NCBI GenBank assembly: GCA_964544365.1
Contig: CAZJCW010000014.1
Coordinates: forward strand, 1-34,362
Source of the DNA: Alsobacter sp964544365
GTDB taxonomy: Bacteria; Pseudomonadota; Alphaproteobacteria; Rhizobiales; Beijerinckiaceae
Direction of reading: 5' to 3'
Length of the DNA: 34,362 nucleotides
The notes under the pieces were generated by a model that ran no database searches, had not been told where the DNA came from, and saw only the letters and a list, made by a program, of their open reading frames with translations. A program made the translations under genes and the position numbers. Positions 7,086 through 16,139 of the stretch are shown here, one piece after another (the first letter of the stretch is position 1; every line of letters begins with the position of its first letter).

Positions 7086-8504
7086 ATGCAATCTTTGTTC
7101 GGAAACCCGCCGTCGACGCCGATCGTTTGGGCGGCGGCTTTCCTCATCATCTTCGTCCTGCTCGCCCTCTTCGCGCTTCTGCTGCGCAAGCTGGCGGGCG
7201 CCAGGCTCAACATGACGTCCGGCGGCAGGGCGCGGCAGCCCCGTCTCGGCATCGTCGACGCCTTCGACCTCGACCGGCAGCGCCAGCTCGTGATCGTGCG
7301 GCGCGACAACGTCGAGCACCTCGTCATGATCGGCGGCCCCAACGATCTGGTGATCGAGGCCGGCATCATGCGCGCCGGCGCGCCGATGCTGCGCGAGCCG
7401 AGTGACGCCATGCGCCCCGAGGCGCCGAGGATCGAGCCGTCCCTCGCCGGTCCTGTCCCCGTCCGCGGCGAGGCGATGCCCGGCGAACCGATGGCGGCCG
7501 TTCCTCCGCCTTCACCGGCGCCTCCGGTCATGCCGCCACCCGTCATGCCGCCGTTGCCGCCTCAGATGGAAGCGGTGGCGCCGGCTCCCGTCGTCCCGCC
7601 CGTTCCCGCAGGCCCTCCGGCGCAACCCATGCCGCCGCCGATACCGGCGATGCCGCCACCCCTGCGGGAAGCGACGCGGCCGATGCCGCCGCCGCCGCCT
7701 CTCGTGCGTCCGCCGGGCCCCGCGCCCGCGCCCGTGCTCCGCCCGTCGCCGGACAGGCGTCCTCCGCCGGTCGAGCCGCCGCCTCCCACGCCGGGACGCA
7801 ATCTCCTGCCGCCGCTGCCCGAGACCGTCGTGGCGCCCCGGCGTGCCGAGGCGGACCGCATCGCGGCCGTCGCTGCGATGGCGGCAGCGTCAACCGCTGC
7901 TGCGAATGCCGAGGTCGCCGCAGAGCCCCGCGCTGCAACGTCGCCGGCGGAGCAGGCTCCGATGGTCGTCGCCCCCGTGCCCGTCCCCGTCCCGCGAGAG
8001 CCGGCCGTCGCGGTCGAGCCCGTGCCGGAGCCGGTCCTGAGCCCGCCGGAACCGGTGAAGACCATCATCGAGCCCCCTGCCCCGCCTGTTCAGAAGCCAG
8101 CGGCTCCCGCGACGCCGGCCATGGACGACATGGCACGCCGTCTGGAAGAGGCCCTCAAGAAGCCGTTTGCCGGCATCAAGCCGGCGGAGCCCGCCAAGCC
8201 GATGGCCGCGGCGGCACCCCCGCCCGTGACGGCGCCGGTCGCACCGCCGCCCATTGCGCCGCCTGCGCCGCCCGTCGCGGCACCGGCAGGCGATCCAGCG
8301 CCGGCGCCGGTCTCGACGCCGGTGGTGGTCGACGTCGTGGACCAGCCATCCGTGCCTCCGCCGCCGCCGCCGGTCCCTGCGCCGGCCTCCGCAACGCAGG
8401 AGCAGGGCATGGCGAAGGCACCGATCGAGGTCGCGGACATCGACAGCCTGGAAGCGGAAATGTCCCGGCTGCTCGGACGCGACCCGACGCCTCCCAGGAC
8501 GTGA
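7086..8504 (+). CDS. fliO: FliO-like flagellar assembly protein with long Pro-rich tail
   Basis: 472 aa. The N-terminal 105 residues look like FliO: one membrane segment (about 13-37), then the short cytosolic domain with RQLVIVRRDNVEHLVMIGGPNDLVIE. FliO helps the FliP ring assemble in the export gate, and fliP follows directly. From about residue 110 to 450 the protein is an exceptionally Pro/Ala/Val-rich tail. Two short helical islands interrupt it: MDDMARRLEEALKKPF (about 346-361) and, at the extreme C-terminus, DIDSLEAEMSRLLGRD. A typical FliO is about 100-140 aa, so the tail is the odd part. RBS AGGAG precedes the ATG. Divergent from flgB. Confidence 0.85.
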   Translation: MQSLFGNPPSTPIVWAAAFLIIFVLLALFALLLRKLAGARLNMTSGGRARQPRLGIVDAFDLDRQRQLVIVRRDNVEHLVMIGGPNDLVIEAGIMRAGAPMLREPSDAMRPEAPRIEPSLAGPVPVRGEAMPGEPMAAVPPPSPAPPVMPPPVMPPLPPQMEAVAPAPVVPPVPAGPPAQPMPPPIPAMPPPLREATRPMPPPPPLVRPPGPAPAPVLRPSPDRRPPPVEPPPPTPGRNLLPPLPETVVAPRRAEADRIAAVAAMAAASTAAANAEVAAEPRAATSPAEQAPMVVAPVPVPVPREPAVAVEPVPEPVLSPPEPVKTIIEPPAPPVQKPAAPATPAMDDMARRLEEALKKPFAGIKPAEPAKPMAAAAPPPVTAPVAPPPIAPPAPPVAAPAGDPAPAPVSTPVVVDVVDQPSVPPPPPPVPAPASATQEQGMAKAPIEVADIDSLEAEMSRLLGRDPTPPRT

Positions 8505-8596
8505 GGGACAGGTTCTCCACAGGAGCCTGATCCCCCGCCGTCGCCGTGGCCCCGCCCGGCCGTGACCGCGGCGGCGGGCGGCCCTACCGTCTCGCG

Positions 8597-9409
8597 ATGA
8601 ACCGGCGGATTCGCTTTTCTTCGCTTCGGGAGGCCGACCCGGGCTTCGCCGTCCGTACCGGACGGATCGCCCTGCTTGCGGGGATCGCCTTCGTTCTCGT
8701 TGCCGGGTTCGCCGTCGGGCCGGTGGCCGCCCAGACGATCACCCTCGACCTGGGCACGGGCGGGGCCGGCGGAACCGGGATCACCGAGCGCGCCCTGCAA
8801 CTCGTCGCGCTGATCACCGTCCTGTCACTGGCCCCGGCGGCTCTGGTGATGGTGACGTCGTTCACCCGGATCGTCGTGGTTCTGTCGCTGCTGCGCTCGG
8901 CCATCGGCGCGCCCACCGCGCCGCCCAACACCGTGATCGTCAGCCTCGCCCTGTTCCTCACGGTGTTCATCATGGCGCCGACGTTGCGGGCGTCCTACGA
9001 CGCGGGCGTTGCGCCGCTTCTTGCCGGGCAGATCCAGCCGCAGGAGGCCTTCAACCGCGGGGTCGTGCCCCTGCGCGACTTCATGCTGCGCAATGTCCGC
9101 GAGAAGGACCTGGAACTGTTCCTCGACCTCGCCCGTGAACCGCGGCCCGCCACGCCGCAAGCCACGCCGCTGACGAGCCTCGTCCCCGCCTTCATGATCT
9201 CGGAACTGCGCCGCGCCTTCGAGATCGGCTTCCTGCTCTACATACCCTTCCTCATCATCGACCTCGTGGTTGCATCGATCTTGATGTCGATGGGCATGAT
9301 GATGCTGCCGCCTGTCACGGTCGCCTTGCCGTTCAAGCTGATCTTCTTCGTTCTCGTGGACGGCTGGAATCTCGTGGCGGGGAGCCTCGTGCAGAGCTAC
9401 GGGCTCTAG
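8597..9409 (+). CDS. fliP: Flagellar export gate protein FliP
   Basis: 270 aa membrane protein forming the core of the export gate. It has a cleavable-type N-terminal hydrophobic segment ending near VAAQTITLDL, then the FliP signatures LSLAPAALVMVTSFTRIVVVLSLLR, PPNTVIVSLALFLTVFIMAP and SMGMMMLPPVTVALPFKLIFFVLVDGW. The start at 8597 gives the family length; the frame is open further upstream to 8546. It lies 92 bp after fliO in the same direction, probably co-transcribed. Confidence 0.96.
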   Translation: MNRRIRFSSLREADPGFAVRTGRIALLAGIAFVLVAGFAVGPVAAQTITLDLGTGGAGGTGITERALQLVALITVLSLAPAALVMVTSFTRIVVVLSLLRSAIGAPTAPPNTVIVSLALFLTVFIMAPTLRASYDAGVAPLLAGQIQPQEAFNRGVVPLRDFMLRNVREKDLELFLDLAREPRPATPQATPLTSLVPAFMISELRRAFEIGFLLYIPFLIIDLVVASILMSMGMMMLPPVTVALPFKLIFFVLVDGWNLVAGSLVQSYGL

Positions 9410-9476
9410 CAAAGCTTCAGAAACTTCCGCCAATTAATTGATATTAATCAGATTTCATTAACCACGTTCGGCCCGA

Positions 9477-12400
9477 TCAGCCGCGTGCCTGCCCTGCCGG
9501 TGGCGCCGCGGCGCCCTGCCCGGCCGGCGGTTCAGGCGCCGGAGCCGGACGCGACGTCGGTGCCCAGCTTTCGGGATACCGCTTCCGGTACTCGGTCAGG
9601 AACTCGGACAACGTATCGGCGCTGGCGATGGAGCGGGCGACCTCGCGATACTCGGCCGACCGCGCGCCGGTGGGCGCCGTGACCACCGCGAAGGCCCGGC
9701 CGTCCATCGAGTCGGACATCTTGGCGGTGAACTTCGCCCGCAGGCGTTCGAGCGAGAGGGCATCGTCGGCCAGCCCGAAGGCGATGGCGGCGCGCATCAC
9801 GTCGGCGCGGGCGCGATCCTCGAGCGCCTCCGGCATTTTCCAGGCGTCGCCGACGATCCGCTCGTAGACGTCACCCGCCTCCTGCCAACGCCGGCTCTGC
9901 CACAGGATGTCGGCACGCAGGCGCTCGACCTCGGGTCCGTCCTCCGCGGCGATGAGCTCGAGCGCGAGGTCCGTGCGGGAGAGGTCCGACAAGGCCCTCG
10001 CCTCCAGCAGGATGCGGCTGCGCTTGAGTTCCGCCGGAAGTTCGGACAGCCGGCTGTCGCGCAGGGCCTGGTAGGCCTTGGCCGGCTGGCGGTTCATGAG
10101 ATGGACCACGGCAAGGCGCGTCGCCACATTCGCCTTGGCGGCCCCCGACAGCCGGTTGTCGACCTGGTGCTGCAGCAGGTCGCCTGCCTCCGCCAGCAGA
10201 TCGAGCTGGACCAGCCGCTCTGCAAGACGACGGATCATCTCGTCGCCGCGACGGCCCGGCGGGGTGAAGTCCTTGAAATCGAAGTAAAGCGCGATCGCAT
10301 CCAGCCGCGGGATCGACTCGCCCTTGTTGTCGAGGAACAGGGCTTCGAAGAGCACGCCGGTCTCGTCGTGGAGCGCGCGGGTCACCTCGTGTTCGGGGAA
10401 CATCTCGTTGGCCTTGCGCGTCATCATGAAGGCGTCACGCCAGCGACCCTCCTCCGCATAGAGCCGGCCGAGCTGCGCGATGGAGCGGGCCTCGATGTCG
10501 TCGCCCCGCCACGAGACCATCAGCCCCTCGAACGCCGCGATCGCAGCCTTGCGGTCGATCATGCGATCCCGCAGGGCCAGCGAGGTTCCGGCGAGGCGTG
10601 CCTTGGCCTCGACCGGCCGGCTCGCGTTGCGGGCCAGCTTGTCGTAGGCCGCGAGAGCGTCCTCGACCCGTCCTTGCCCCTCCGCCACCCTGGCCGCGAG
10701 ATAGGAGACCATCGACCGGTCGACCTGGTCGGGGGGCAGGGTCTCGATCGTCTCCAGCACGCGCTGCGCCAGCCCGAAATCGCGCGACTCGATGGCCGCC
10801 TCGACATAGACCGGGCCGATCTGGCCCTGGAGGTCGTCCGGATAGCTGGCCAGGGTGGAGCCGCTGCGCCGGAACGCGGCGAGGGCCGCGGGCCAGCGCC
10901 GCATCCGGCCCTCCGAATAGGCGCGCCACAGCTGCGCCTCGGGTTCGTCCTTCAGGTCTTCCGTCGACAGGATCTTCACGGCGTCGGCGTAGCGTCCGGC
11001 CAGCGCATGCGCGACCGCGTTGAGCAGGATGTTCCCCTTGTCACGGGCGAGGTCCGGCTCGTCCGTCATCGTCACGTCGAGCGTGCCGATGGCCTCGACC
11101 GCAAGCCGATTGGCCATCTCGAACCGGGCTACGGCAAGCCGCGCGTCCGACCGCCCGCGCTTCGGCGCGTCGGCCGCGGCACGCGCGAGTTCGCGGCCCC
11201 GTTCGCGGACATTGCCCGAGCGATCGAGATCCCAGCGGTCGCGGTCGATCGCCATCGGGCGCGCCGCGGCGCCCTTGAAGGATGTCGGCGCGTCCCCGAC
11301 CACACTGATTGTCAACCCGCCGTCCCGCGTCACCGTGACGTCGTCGATCCCGGCGCGGACGACGAGATCATCCGTCAGTGGCGTCAGGGCGAGTCCCTGC
11401 GCGGTCGCCAGCGCCCGGAAGTCGACGAAGCTCAGCGGCTTGGCGAGGCTGTGGATCGAGCCGCGGCCGGTGACGATGGCGATCTTGTCGCCGACATCGG
11501 GATCGTCCACCCAATGGACGCTGCCCACGTCCTTGAAGGCGGCGCGCATGACTGTCCGTCCGTCGGCATCGGCATCTCGCGTGAACCCGATGGGCTGGGA
11601 CGAGGCTGCGATCTCGTCGCCGAGCGTGACCACCCATCCCGCGTCGGATGTTCCGGCCCTCACGAGCATTGGCCGGCTCAGGGCGAGCCGCAGCACGGCC
11701 AACCGACCCACGCGGCGCATCTCCGCGCTCGTGACGACGCCAGGCGCGACGAGACCGATGCGCGAGGCATCCAGCGTCGCTGCCGTCTCCGCAGCGATCC
11801 ACACCGTCCCGCCCCGTTCGAACACGGCAATCGGCGTGCGGGTCGGCAACGGAAGGACGAGGCGCACGGAGCCACGCTCGGCCGTTGCCGAAAGCTTGAC
11901 CTCGGCAGGTTCGGCAGACGCTGCGAGATCGGCTTCCGTCGATGTGCCGAGGCGTGGCGCGGACAGCGGTGCGACGACGCTCGTGCTCGGCGTGGGTGCG
12001 GCAGCGGGCGGAACGGGAGCGGCGGGCTGCGCCCGGCTCTCGACGAGCGGCTTTGCCGGGTTCTCGGGGCCTGCCTCCGCGACGACAGGCTTGGCGCCCG
12101 CCTTCGGATCGGCCTTGGGATCGGCCTTTGGCTCCACCTTGGCCGCCACCTTGGGCGCCGGGCGAGGCGTCGGGATGTCGATCGCATAGCTCTCGTCTTC
12201 CCGGAAGCCGCGCACGTCGATGCCGGCCGGTATGCCGATGACGACCCGCAGCATGCCCGTCTCCGCCTCTGCTTCGACCGACGTGACGGTCTCGGGCAGT
12301 TGCGCCTTCAGCCGCGCCGCATCGATGCGGAAGCTGTTCCGGAAAATCAGTTCCACCGCGTCGCCGCTGCGGATGAACTCGACGGGCGAGACCACGGGCA

Positions 12401-12974
12401 TCTGGAACATCACGCGCGTGAAGGTCGGCGTCGTTCCGACGCGGAACGTGACGTCCTTGACCTCCTCCGACTGCTTCATGCGGAGCAGGCGACGGGCTGC
12501 TTCCTCCGCTTCGCGGGCACGCCGGCTCAGGTCGTCGATGACGTCCTGCGGCAGTCCGGGAGGCGGCTGGCGCCAGGTCTCAGGGAGAAGGTCGATGAAC
12601 AGCTTCTCGCCCGCCTCCATCTGGTGGGGGCGCAGCGGGCGCGTCAACGCCATGCGCACGCCCCGGCCGTCGGGATCGAGGCGGATGGCGGAGACATACT
12701 CGGGAAGCTCCGTCGGCAGCTTGTCCACCGGGATCGTCACCGCGCGGTCGAAGGTGACGATCAGGATTCCGTTGCGCACCTGGACGCTGGCCCGCGGCAG
12801 CGAGTCGAACGTGAACACCGCCCGGCCGAAGCCGTTCATCTCGGTGCCGCGCAGGGTTCCTGTGGCCGAAAAGGCCGCCAAGGGCGACAGGATGGCAGCC
12901 AGCGCGAAAAGGCCGGCGCCCAGTCGCGCCAGCCCAGCCCGGTCCCACCAACCTGCACGCACGCGTGGGGCCAT
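9477..12974 (-). CDS. Large secreted TPR protein of the flagellar cluster (unknown function)
   Basis: About 1165 aa from the ATG at 12974 (a TTG at 13034 would add 20 residues). An N-terminal signal-like hydrophobic stretch (LARLGAGLFALAAILSPLAAFSA) precedes beta-rich AMIN-like segments (FGRAVFTFDSLPRASVQVRN; FTRVMFQMPVVSPVEF). A Pro/Ala/Lys linker follows (about residues 270-340), then a long Ala/Leu/Arg-rich helical region with TPR-like repeats over roughly the C-terminal 550 residues, and a Pro/Ala tail. Similar TPR proteins accompany fliLM-motE in related bacteria, but I know no assigned role. It is the last gene of the minus run, 125 bp after motE, with its own CtrA-like box (13039-13053). 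Its 3' end converges on fliP. Confidence 0.8.
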   Translation of the reverse strand: MAPRVRAGWWDRAGLARLGAGLFALAAILSPLAAFSATGTLRGTEMNGFGRAVFTFDSLPRASVQVRNGILIVTFDRAVTIPVDKLPTELPEYVSAIRLDPDGRGVRMALTRPLRPHQMEAGEKLFIDLLPETWRQPPPGLPQDVIDDLSRRAREAEEAARRLLRMKQSEEVKDVTFRVGTTPTFTRVMFQMPVVSPVEFIRSGDAVELIFRNSFRIDAARLKAQLPETVTSVEAEAETGMLRVVIGIPAGIDVRGFREDESYAIDIPTPRPAPKVAAKVEPKADPKADPKAGAKPVVAEAGPENPAKPLVESRAQPAAPVPPAAAPTPSTSVVAPLSAPRLGTSTEADLAASAEPAEVKLSATAERGSVRLVLPLPTRTPIAVFERGGTVWIAAETAATLDASRIGLVAPGVVTSAEMRRVGRLAVLRLALSRPMLVRAGTSDAGWVVTLGDEIAASSQPIGFTRDADADGRTVMRAAFKDVGSVHWVDDPDVGDKIAIVTGRGSIHSLAKPLSFVDFRALATAQGLALTPLTDDLVVRAGIDDVTVTRDGGLTISVVGDAPTSFKGAAARPMAIDRDRWDLDRSGNVRERGRELARAAADAPKRGRSDARLAVARFEMANRLAVEAIGTLDVTMTDEPDLARDKGNILLNAVAHALAGRYADAVKILSTEDLKDEPEAQLWRAYSEGRMRRWPAALAAFRRSGSTLASYPDDLQGQIGPVYVEAAIESRDFGLAQRVLETIETLPPDQVDRSMVSYLAARVAEGQGRVEDALAAYDKLARNASRPVEAKARLAGTSLALRDRMIDRKAAIAAFEGLMVSWRGDDIEARSIAQLGRLYAEEGRWRDAFMMTRKANEMFPEHEVTRALHDETGVLFEALFLDNKGESIPRLDAIALYFDFKDFTPPGRRGDEMIRRLAERLVQLDLLAEAGDLLQHQVDNRLSGAAKANVATRLAVVHLMNRQPAKAYQALRDSRLSELPAELKRSRILLEARALSDLSRTDLALELIAAEDGPEVERLRADILWQSRRWQEAGDVYERIVGDAWKMPEALEDRARADVMRAAIAFGLADDALSLERLRAKFTAKMSDSMDGRAFAVVTAPTGARSAEYREVARSIASADTLSEFLTEYRKRYPESWAPTSRPAPAPEPPAGQGAAAPPAGQARG

Positions 12975-13038
12975 CGTCGTCCCGCACCGCCGCCGTCCGA
13001 AATGGTCGGCGCGCTCGGCGAAAACTAGGCGCAAAGGG

Positions 13039-13053
13039 CTAACGGCGGCTTAA
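13039..13053 (-). promoter_or_regulatory. Possible CtrA-type box upstream of the TPR gene
   Basis: In the direction of the TPR gene it reads TTAA-GCCGCCG-TTAG, one mismatch from TTAA-N7-TTAA, about 65-79 bp upstream of the ATG at 12974. A single weak match in a short intergenic region; could be chance. Confidence 0.3.
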
Positions 13054-13099
13054 GTCGAGGTGGCGAAGTGCCTTCCGCGATGCGAAGCGCAGGCTCCGT

Positions 13100-13876
13100 T
13101 CAGGGGCGCTTGGGATCGATGGACGGCAGCTCGCCGGCCGGCAGCCCGGCGGGACGCGCCGACTGCGCCTGCTGCCGCTGGCCCTTCATCGCCAGCTCGA
13201 CAGTCAGCTTGCTCGCCGCCTCAGGAGACATCGCGGCAAGGATCTCCGCCATCTTGCGCGGATTCATGGCGTTGACGACCGGCACGAGGACGGCGAGCTC
13301 GAGCTTGTCGAACACCCGCGCGGCCTCCTTCGGCTTCATCGTCTCGTACATCGTCACGAGGTTCTTCAGGCCCTGCGCCTGCTGCTGCTCCGCCGCGGCT
13401 TCGGGACTGCTCGCGGCTCCGCCGGGCTTGCTCTCGAGTTCCTTCAGCTCGTTGATGCGGGTTTCCAGCTTTCGGTCGGCGGCCTTCAGGAGGTTCTCGC
13501 GCGTCTCCAGTTCGCGCTGACGCTCGTCGAGCTGCTCGCGCCGTTGGCCCAGCCGCTCCAGCAGCGCACGCTCCGCCGGGGAAATGGGGGGCGTCGCGGG
13601 AGGCACGACTGGGGCCGGAGCGGCCTTGTCGCCGGTCTTCTTCGGCTCGGCCTTGTCGCCCTTCTTCTCGTCCTTCTTGTCTTCGGGCTTCGGCGCGGGC
13701 GTCGATCCGGTCACATCGGGATCGATCATCTGGCGCACGTCCTTCGCGGACGCGAACACCGCCGCCGCATGGTCGCTGAGCAGGCTCCGCTCCCCGTATC
13801 CGTTGGCGACCTTCAACAACAGCAAAGCCGCCGCAGCGCCGGCGACGGCCGGGAGGAGCTGCAGCGAAAACTTCAT
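13100..13876 (-). CDS. motE: MotE-like flagellar protein (MgtE N-domain-like)
   Basis: 258 aa. N-terminal hydrophobic anchor or signal (residues 5-25), then a Lys/Pro/Asp/Glu-rich low-complexity region (about 55-100), a coiled coil (about 103-155, RREQLDERQRELETRENLL), and a C-terminal MgtE_N-like domain (GLKNLVTMYETMKPKEAARVFDKLELAVLVPVVNAMNPRKMAEILAAM). In Sinorhizobium MotE is a periplasmic chaperone for MotC; proteins of this architecture are annotated MotE family across alphaproteobacteria. Its start overlaps the upstream gene's stop by 4 bp, so it belongs to the fliLM operon. The specific MotC-chaperone role is not demonstrated here. Confidence 0.78.
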   Translation of the reverse strand: MKFSLQLLPAVAGAAAALLLLKVANGYGERSLLSDHAAAVFASAKDVRQMIDPDVTGSTPAPKPEDKKDEKKGDKAEPKKTGDKAAPAPVVPPATPPISPAERALLERLGQRREQLDERQRELETRENLLKAADRKLETRINELKELESKPGGAASSPEAAAEQQQAQGLKNLVTMYETMKPKEAARVFDKLELAVLVPVVNAMNPRKMAEILAAMSPEAASKLTVELAMKGQRQQAQSARPAGLPAGELPSIDPKRP

Positions 13877-14331
13877 GCCGCCTGTCCGCTGACGCGACGC
13901 TGAGCCCGGTCGGCAAAGGTCTGCGCCGCCGCCAGCGTCGCCGACAATCGCGCCGTCGAGGCCGCCGGCTCCGGCGCAGCGGCCGGCGCGGGCGTCCGGG
14001 CCGGCGCCTCGGCACCCGCCGATTCCACGATGCGGGCGATCCGGGAGATGACGTCGTCGCCGGAGCGGATATAGCCGGCCAGGTCCGCGGTGTGGCGCTC
14101 GGCGTCACGCAGATGCGCGGCGATGGTCTCGTCGCAATCGGTCACGACGGCGCGCAGCCCGGCAACCGCCCGCTCCGCCTTCTCCGTCGCGTTGACCAGA
14201 TCGACGATCGTGCGGCGCATGGTCTGCTCGTCCGCCTTGAGGCGCTTCAGGCGGCGATCCAGCATCACGCACCAGCCGATGGTGGTGGCGAGCAGGACGC
14301 AGACGAGAACCTCGATGAGGATGACGATCAT
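13873..14331 (-). CDS. DUF6468-like membrane protein between fliM and motE
   Basis: 152 aa with one N-terminal membrane segment (IVILIEVLVCVLLATTIGWCVM, about 2-23). A heptad-rich helical region follows (LDRRLKRLKADEQTMRRTIVDLVNATEKAERAVAGLR) and then an Ala/Pro-rich tail with a short terminal helix. It resembles the alphaproteobacterial DUF6468 family, which I believe includes the Caulobacter flagellar-positioning protein PflI; that link is from memory and unverified. It starts 8 bp after fliM and overlaps motE by 4 bp, so co-translation with the motor switch gene is likely. Confidence 0.65.
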   Translation of the reverse strand: MIVILIEVLVCVLLATTIGWCVMLDRRLKRLKADEQTMRRTIVDLVNATEKAERAVAGLRAVVTDCDETIAAHLRDAERHTADLAGYIRSGDDVISRIARIVESAGAEAPARTPAPAAAPEPAASTARLSATLAAAQTFADRAQRRVSGQAA

Positions 14332-14339
14332 GGCGGAAC

Positions 14340-15458
14340 CTACTTGGTGTCCTTGCGCGCGGCCGCGCTGGCTTCATATGCGGCAAAGGTCATCTTCGAC
14401 TTGCGCAGCGGCCGGCTGATCCGCACCGCGATATTCGCGCCGGTGCGCCCCATGCGGCCTTCCGTGAGCAGCACGTCTCCGCACTTGAGACGAACCGGGG
14501 AGCCCGGTTCCACGTCGAACATCAGCGTGTCACCGACCTTCAACGCCATCATCTGCCGCAACGGCAGCTTGGTCTCGTGCAGGATCGCGTCGATGTCGGC
14601 GTGCGCCTGCCAGATCTCCGTCGCAAGGTGATCTTCCCAGATCGGGTCGCGGCCGAACTTTTCCCCCATGAAGCTCTGGAGGAGCAGTTCGCGGATCGGT
14701 TCGATGGTGGCGTAGGGCAGAAGGATCTCGACGGACCCGCCGCGCCCTTCCATGTCGATCCGCAACTGGATCAGGATCGCCGCGTTGGCGGGCCGCGAGA
14801 TCGAGGCGAAGCGGGGGTTCGTCTCGAGCCGGTCGATGGCGAGGTTCACCGTGGTGAGCGGCTTGAAGGCCATCTCGGTGTCGGCGAGGACAAGATCCAG
14901 CATCCGGCGCACGAGACTGGTCTCGATGGTCGAATAGGGCCGGCCGTCGAGCCGCACGGTCGTGGTCGAACGCCGGCCTCCGAGCAGCACGTCGATGACC
15001 GAGTAGGCAAGCGCGCTGTCGACCGTGATCAGGCCGAAATTGTCCCACTCCTCCGCCTTGAACACGGCCAGGATCGTCGGAAGCGGGATGGAGTTGATGT
15101 AGTCGCCGAACCGAACGGACGTGATGTCGGACAGCGACACCTCGACGTTGTCGGAAAAGAAGTTGCGCAGGCTCGTCGTCAGAAGCCGCACGAGGCGGTC
15201 GAAGACGATTTCGAGCATCGGCAGACGCTCGTAGGAGACCATCGCCGAATCGACGATGGCGCGCAGTCCCGTCCGATTGTTGAGTTCGCCTTCCTCGGCC
15301 TGGAAGCCAAGGAGGTTGTCGATCTCGTCCTGGTTGAGCAGGCGGTCGACGCCGGCGTCTGGCACGTTGGCGGTCGCGGCCGCCTCGATCATTGCGGTCC
15401 ATTCGGCCGCGATGGAGTCGCTTTCTCCGCCGGCGTTCTTGGGGTCGTTGTCGGCCAC
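14340..15458 (-). CDS. fliM: Flagellar motor switch protein FliM
   Basis: 372 aa C-ring protein that binds phosphorylated CheY and sets rotation direction. The CheY-binding motif LLNQDEIDNLLGF is at residues 40-52, preceded by a 40-residue acidic/Ala leader as is common in alphaproteobacteria. The middle CheC-like domain (LEIVFDRLVRLLTTSLRNFFSDNVEVSL) and the C-terminal SpoA domain (KLPLRQMMALKVGDTLMFD) are intact. It lies between fliL and the DUF6468-like gene in the same operon. Confidence 0.97.
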   Translation of the reverse strand: MADNDPKNAGGESDSIAAEWTAMIEAAATANVPDAGVDRLLNQDEIDNLLGFQAEEGELNNRTGLRAIVDSAMVSYERLPMLEIVFDRLVRLLTTSLRNFFSDNVEVSLSDITSVRFGDYINSIPLPTILAVFKAEEWDNFGLITVDSALAYSVIDVLLGGRRSTTTVRLDGRPYSTIETSLVRRMLDLVLADTEMAFKPLTTVNLAIDRLETNPRFASISRPANAAILIQLRIDMEGRGGSVEILLPYATIEPIRELLLQSFMGEKFGRDPIWEDHLATEIWQAHADIDAILHETKLPLRQMMALKVGDTLMFDVEPGSPVRLKCGDVLLTEGRMGRTGANIAVRISRPLRKSKMTFAAYEASAAARKDTK

Positions 15459-15485
15459 GGCGATCCGTCCCGCTGATCCCGATCC

Positions 15486-16031
15486 CTACTGGATCAGGAT
15501 TTCCTTGAAGAGCACCGCTTCCACCTTTGACGGGTAGATCGCGATGTTGACCCGGCGCAGCAGTTCCTCCTTGAGGCGGTAGACGCCGGACGAACCCTCG
15601 AGGTCAGAGACGCGCAACTCGCGCGTGAACACCTGGAACGTGTCCTCGATGCGAGGCAGCAGCGGCTGCACCTCGTTGACGAGCTTGGGGTCGGACAGTT
15701 CGAGGCTGATCTTCATCTTCAGGTAGCGCGGGCGCTCGACGCCCTGGAGGTTCTGGCCGGCGAGGTTGACCATCATCTCCTTCATGTCGAGGAAGGCGGT
15801 TTTCTTGGGCGGGGCAGGCGCGGGCTGCCCGCCTTCGGCCGCCGCCGTTTCGGCAGCCTGCTTCTTCGACCACCAGAAATAGCCGCCGCCGCCAGCACCG
15901 CCGAGGACCAGCAGCGCAGCGGCCGCAATGATGATGAGCTTCTTCTTTCCGCCGGCCGGCTTCGCCGTCGCCGGCCCTTCAGCCGGGGCGGCAACCTCTT
16001 CCGTGGCGTTCTTCTTGGGCTTCTTGGCCAT
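15486..16031 (-). CDS. fliL: Flagellar basal-body-associated protein FliL
   Basis: 181 aa. Lys-rich cytosolic start (MAKKPKKNATEE), one membrane helix (KLIIIAAAALLVLGGAGGGGYFWW), a Pro/Ala linker, and a periplasmic FliL domain (FLDMKEMMVNLAGQ...RPRYLKMKISLELSD...EELLRRVNIAIYPSKVEAVLFKEILIQ). FliL associates with stators. The ATG at 16031 fits the family start; the frame is open upstream to 16094. First gene of the fliL-fliM-DUF6468-motE run; a CtrA-type box lies 80-94 bp upstream. Confidence 0.94.
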   Translation of the reverse strand: MAKKPKKNATEEVAAPAEGPATAKPAGGKKKLIIIAAAALLVLGGAGGGGYFWWSKKQAAETAAAEGGQPAPAPPKKTAFLDMKEMMVNLAGQNLQGVERPRYLKMKISLELSDPKLVNEVQPLLPRIEDTFQVFTRELRVSDLEGSSGVYRLKEELLRRVNIAIYPSKVEAVLFKEILIQ

Positions 16032-16110
16032 GTGTTGCCCGTCGCGACTCTGGTCGGCAGGCATGTGAGGATGCCCCACCGCCGTGTCACGCATCCTTCT
16101 CCGCTCACGG

Positions 16111-16125
16111 TTAACGAACGGTTAC
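16111..16125. promoter_or_regulatory. CtrA-type box in the fliL/flgF divergent region
   Basis: Reads TTAA-CGAACGG-TTAC, one mismatch from TTAA-N7-TTAA. It lies 80-94 bp upstream of the fliL ATG. In Caulobacter the fliLM operon is a direct CtrA target, so this most likely drives fliL. The whole 323-bp gene-free stretch 16032-16354 holds this box, a palindrome (16140-16154) and a sigma-54 promoter (16253-16267). Confidence 0.6.
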
Positions 16126-16139
16126 GGATCGCCCTTTCC

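Noticed and set aside
7500..8400. Repetitive Pro/Ala coding DNA in fliO as a possible tandem repeat or frameshifted region
   Set aside because: The reading frame stays intact with a sensible C-terminus and no regular repeat unit; it is low-complexity protein, not a DNA repeat array.
9430..9465. AT-rich TTAA repeats between fliP and the TPR gene as CtrA boxes
   Set aside because: The TTAA copies are spaced 10 apart or lack a partner at N7, and the region is between two converging 3' ends.
10101..13028. A 975-codon open frame on the + strand opposite the TPR gene
   Set aside because: Antisense shadow with low-complexity His/Arg/Asp composition; the minus strand has a signal peptide and TPR-like repeats.
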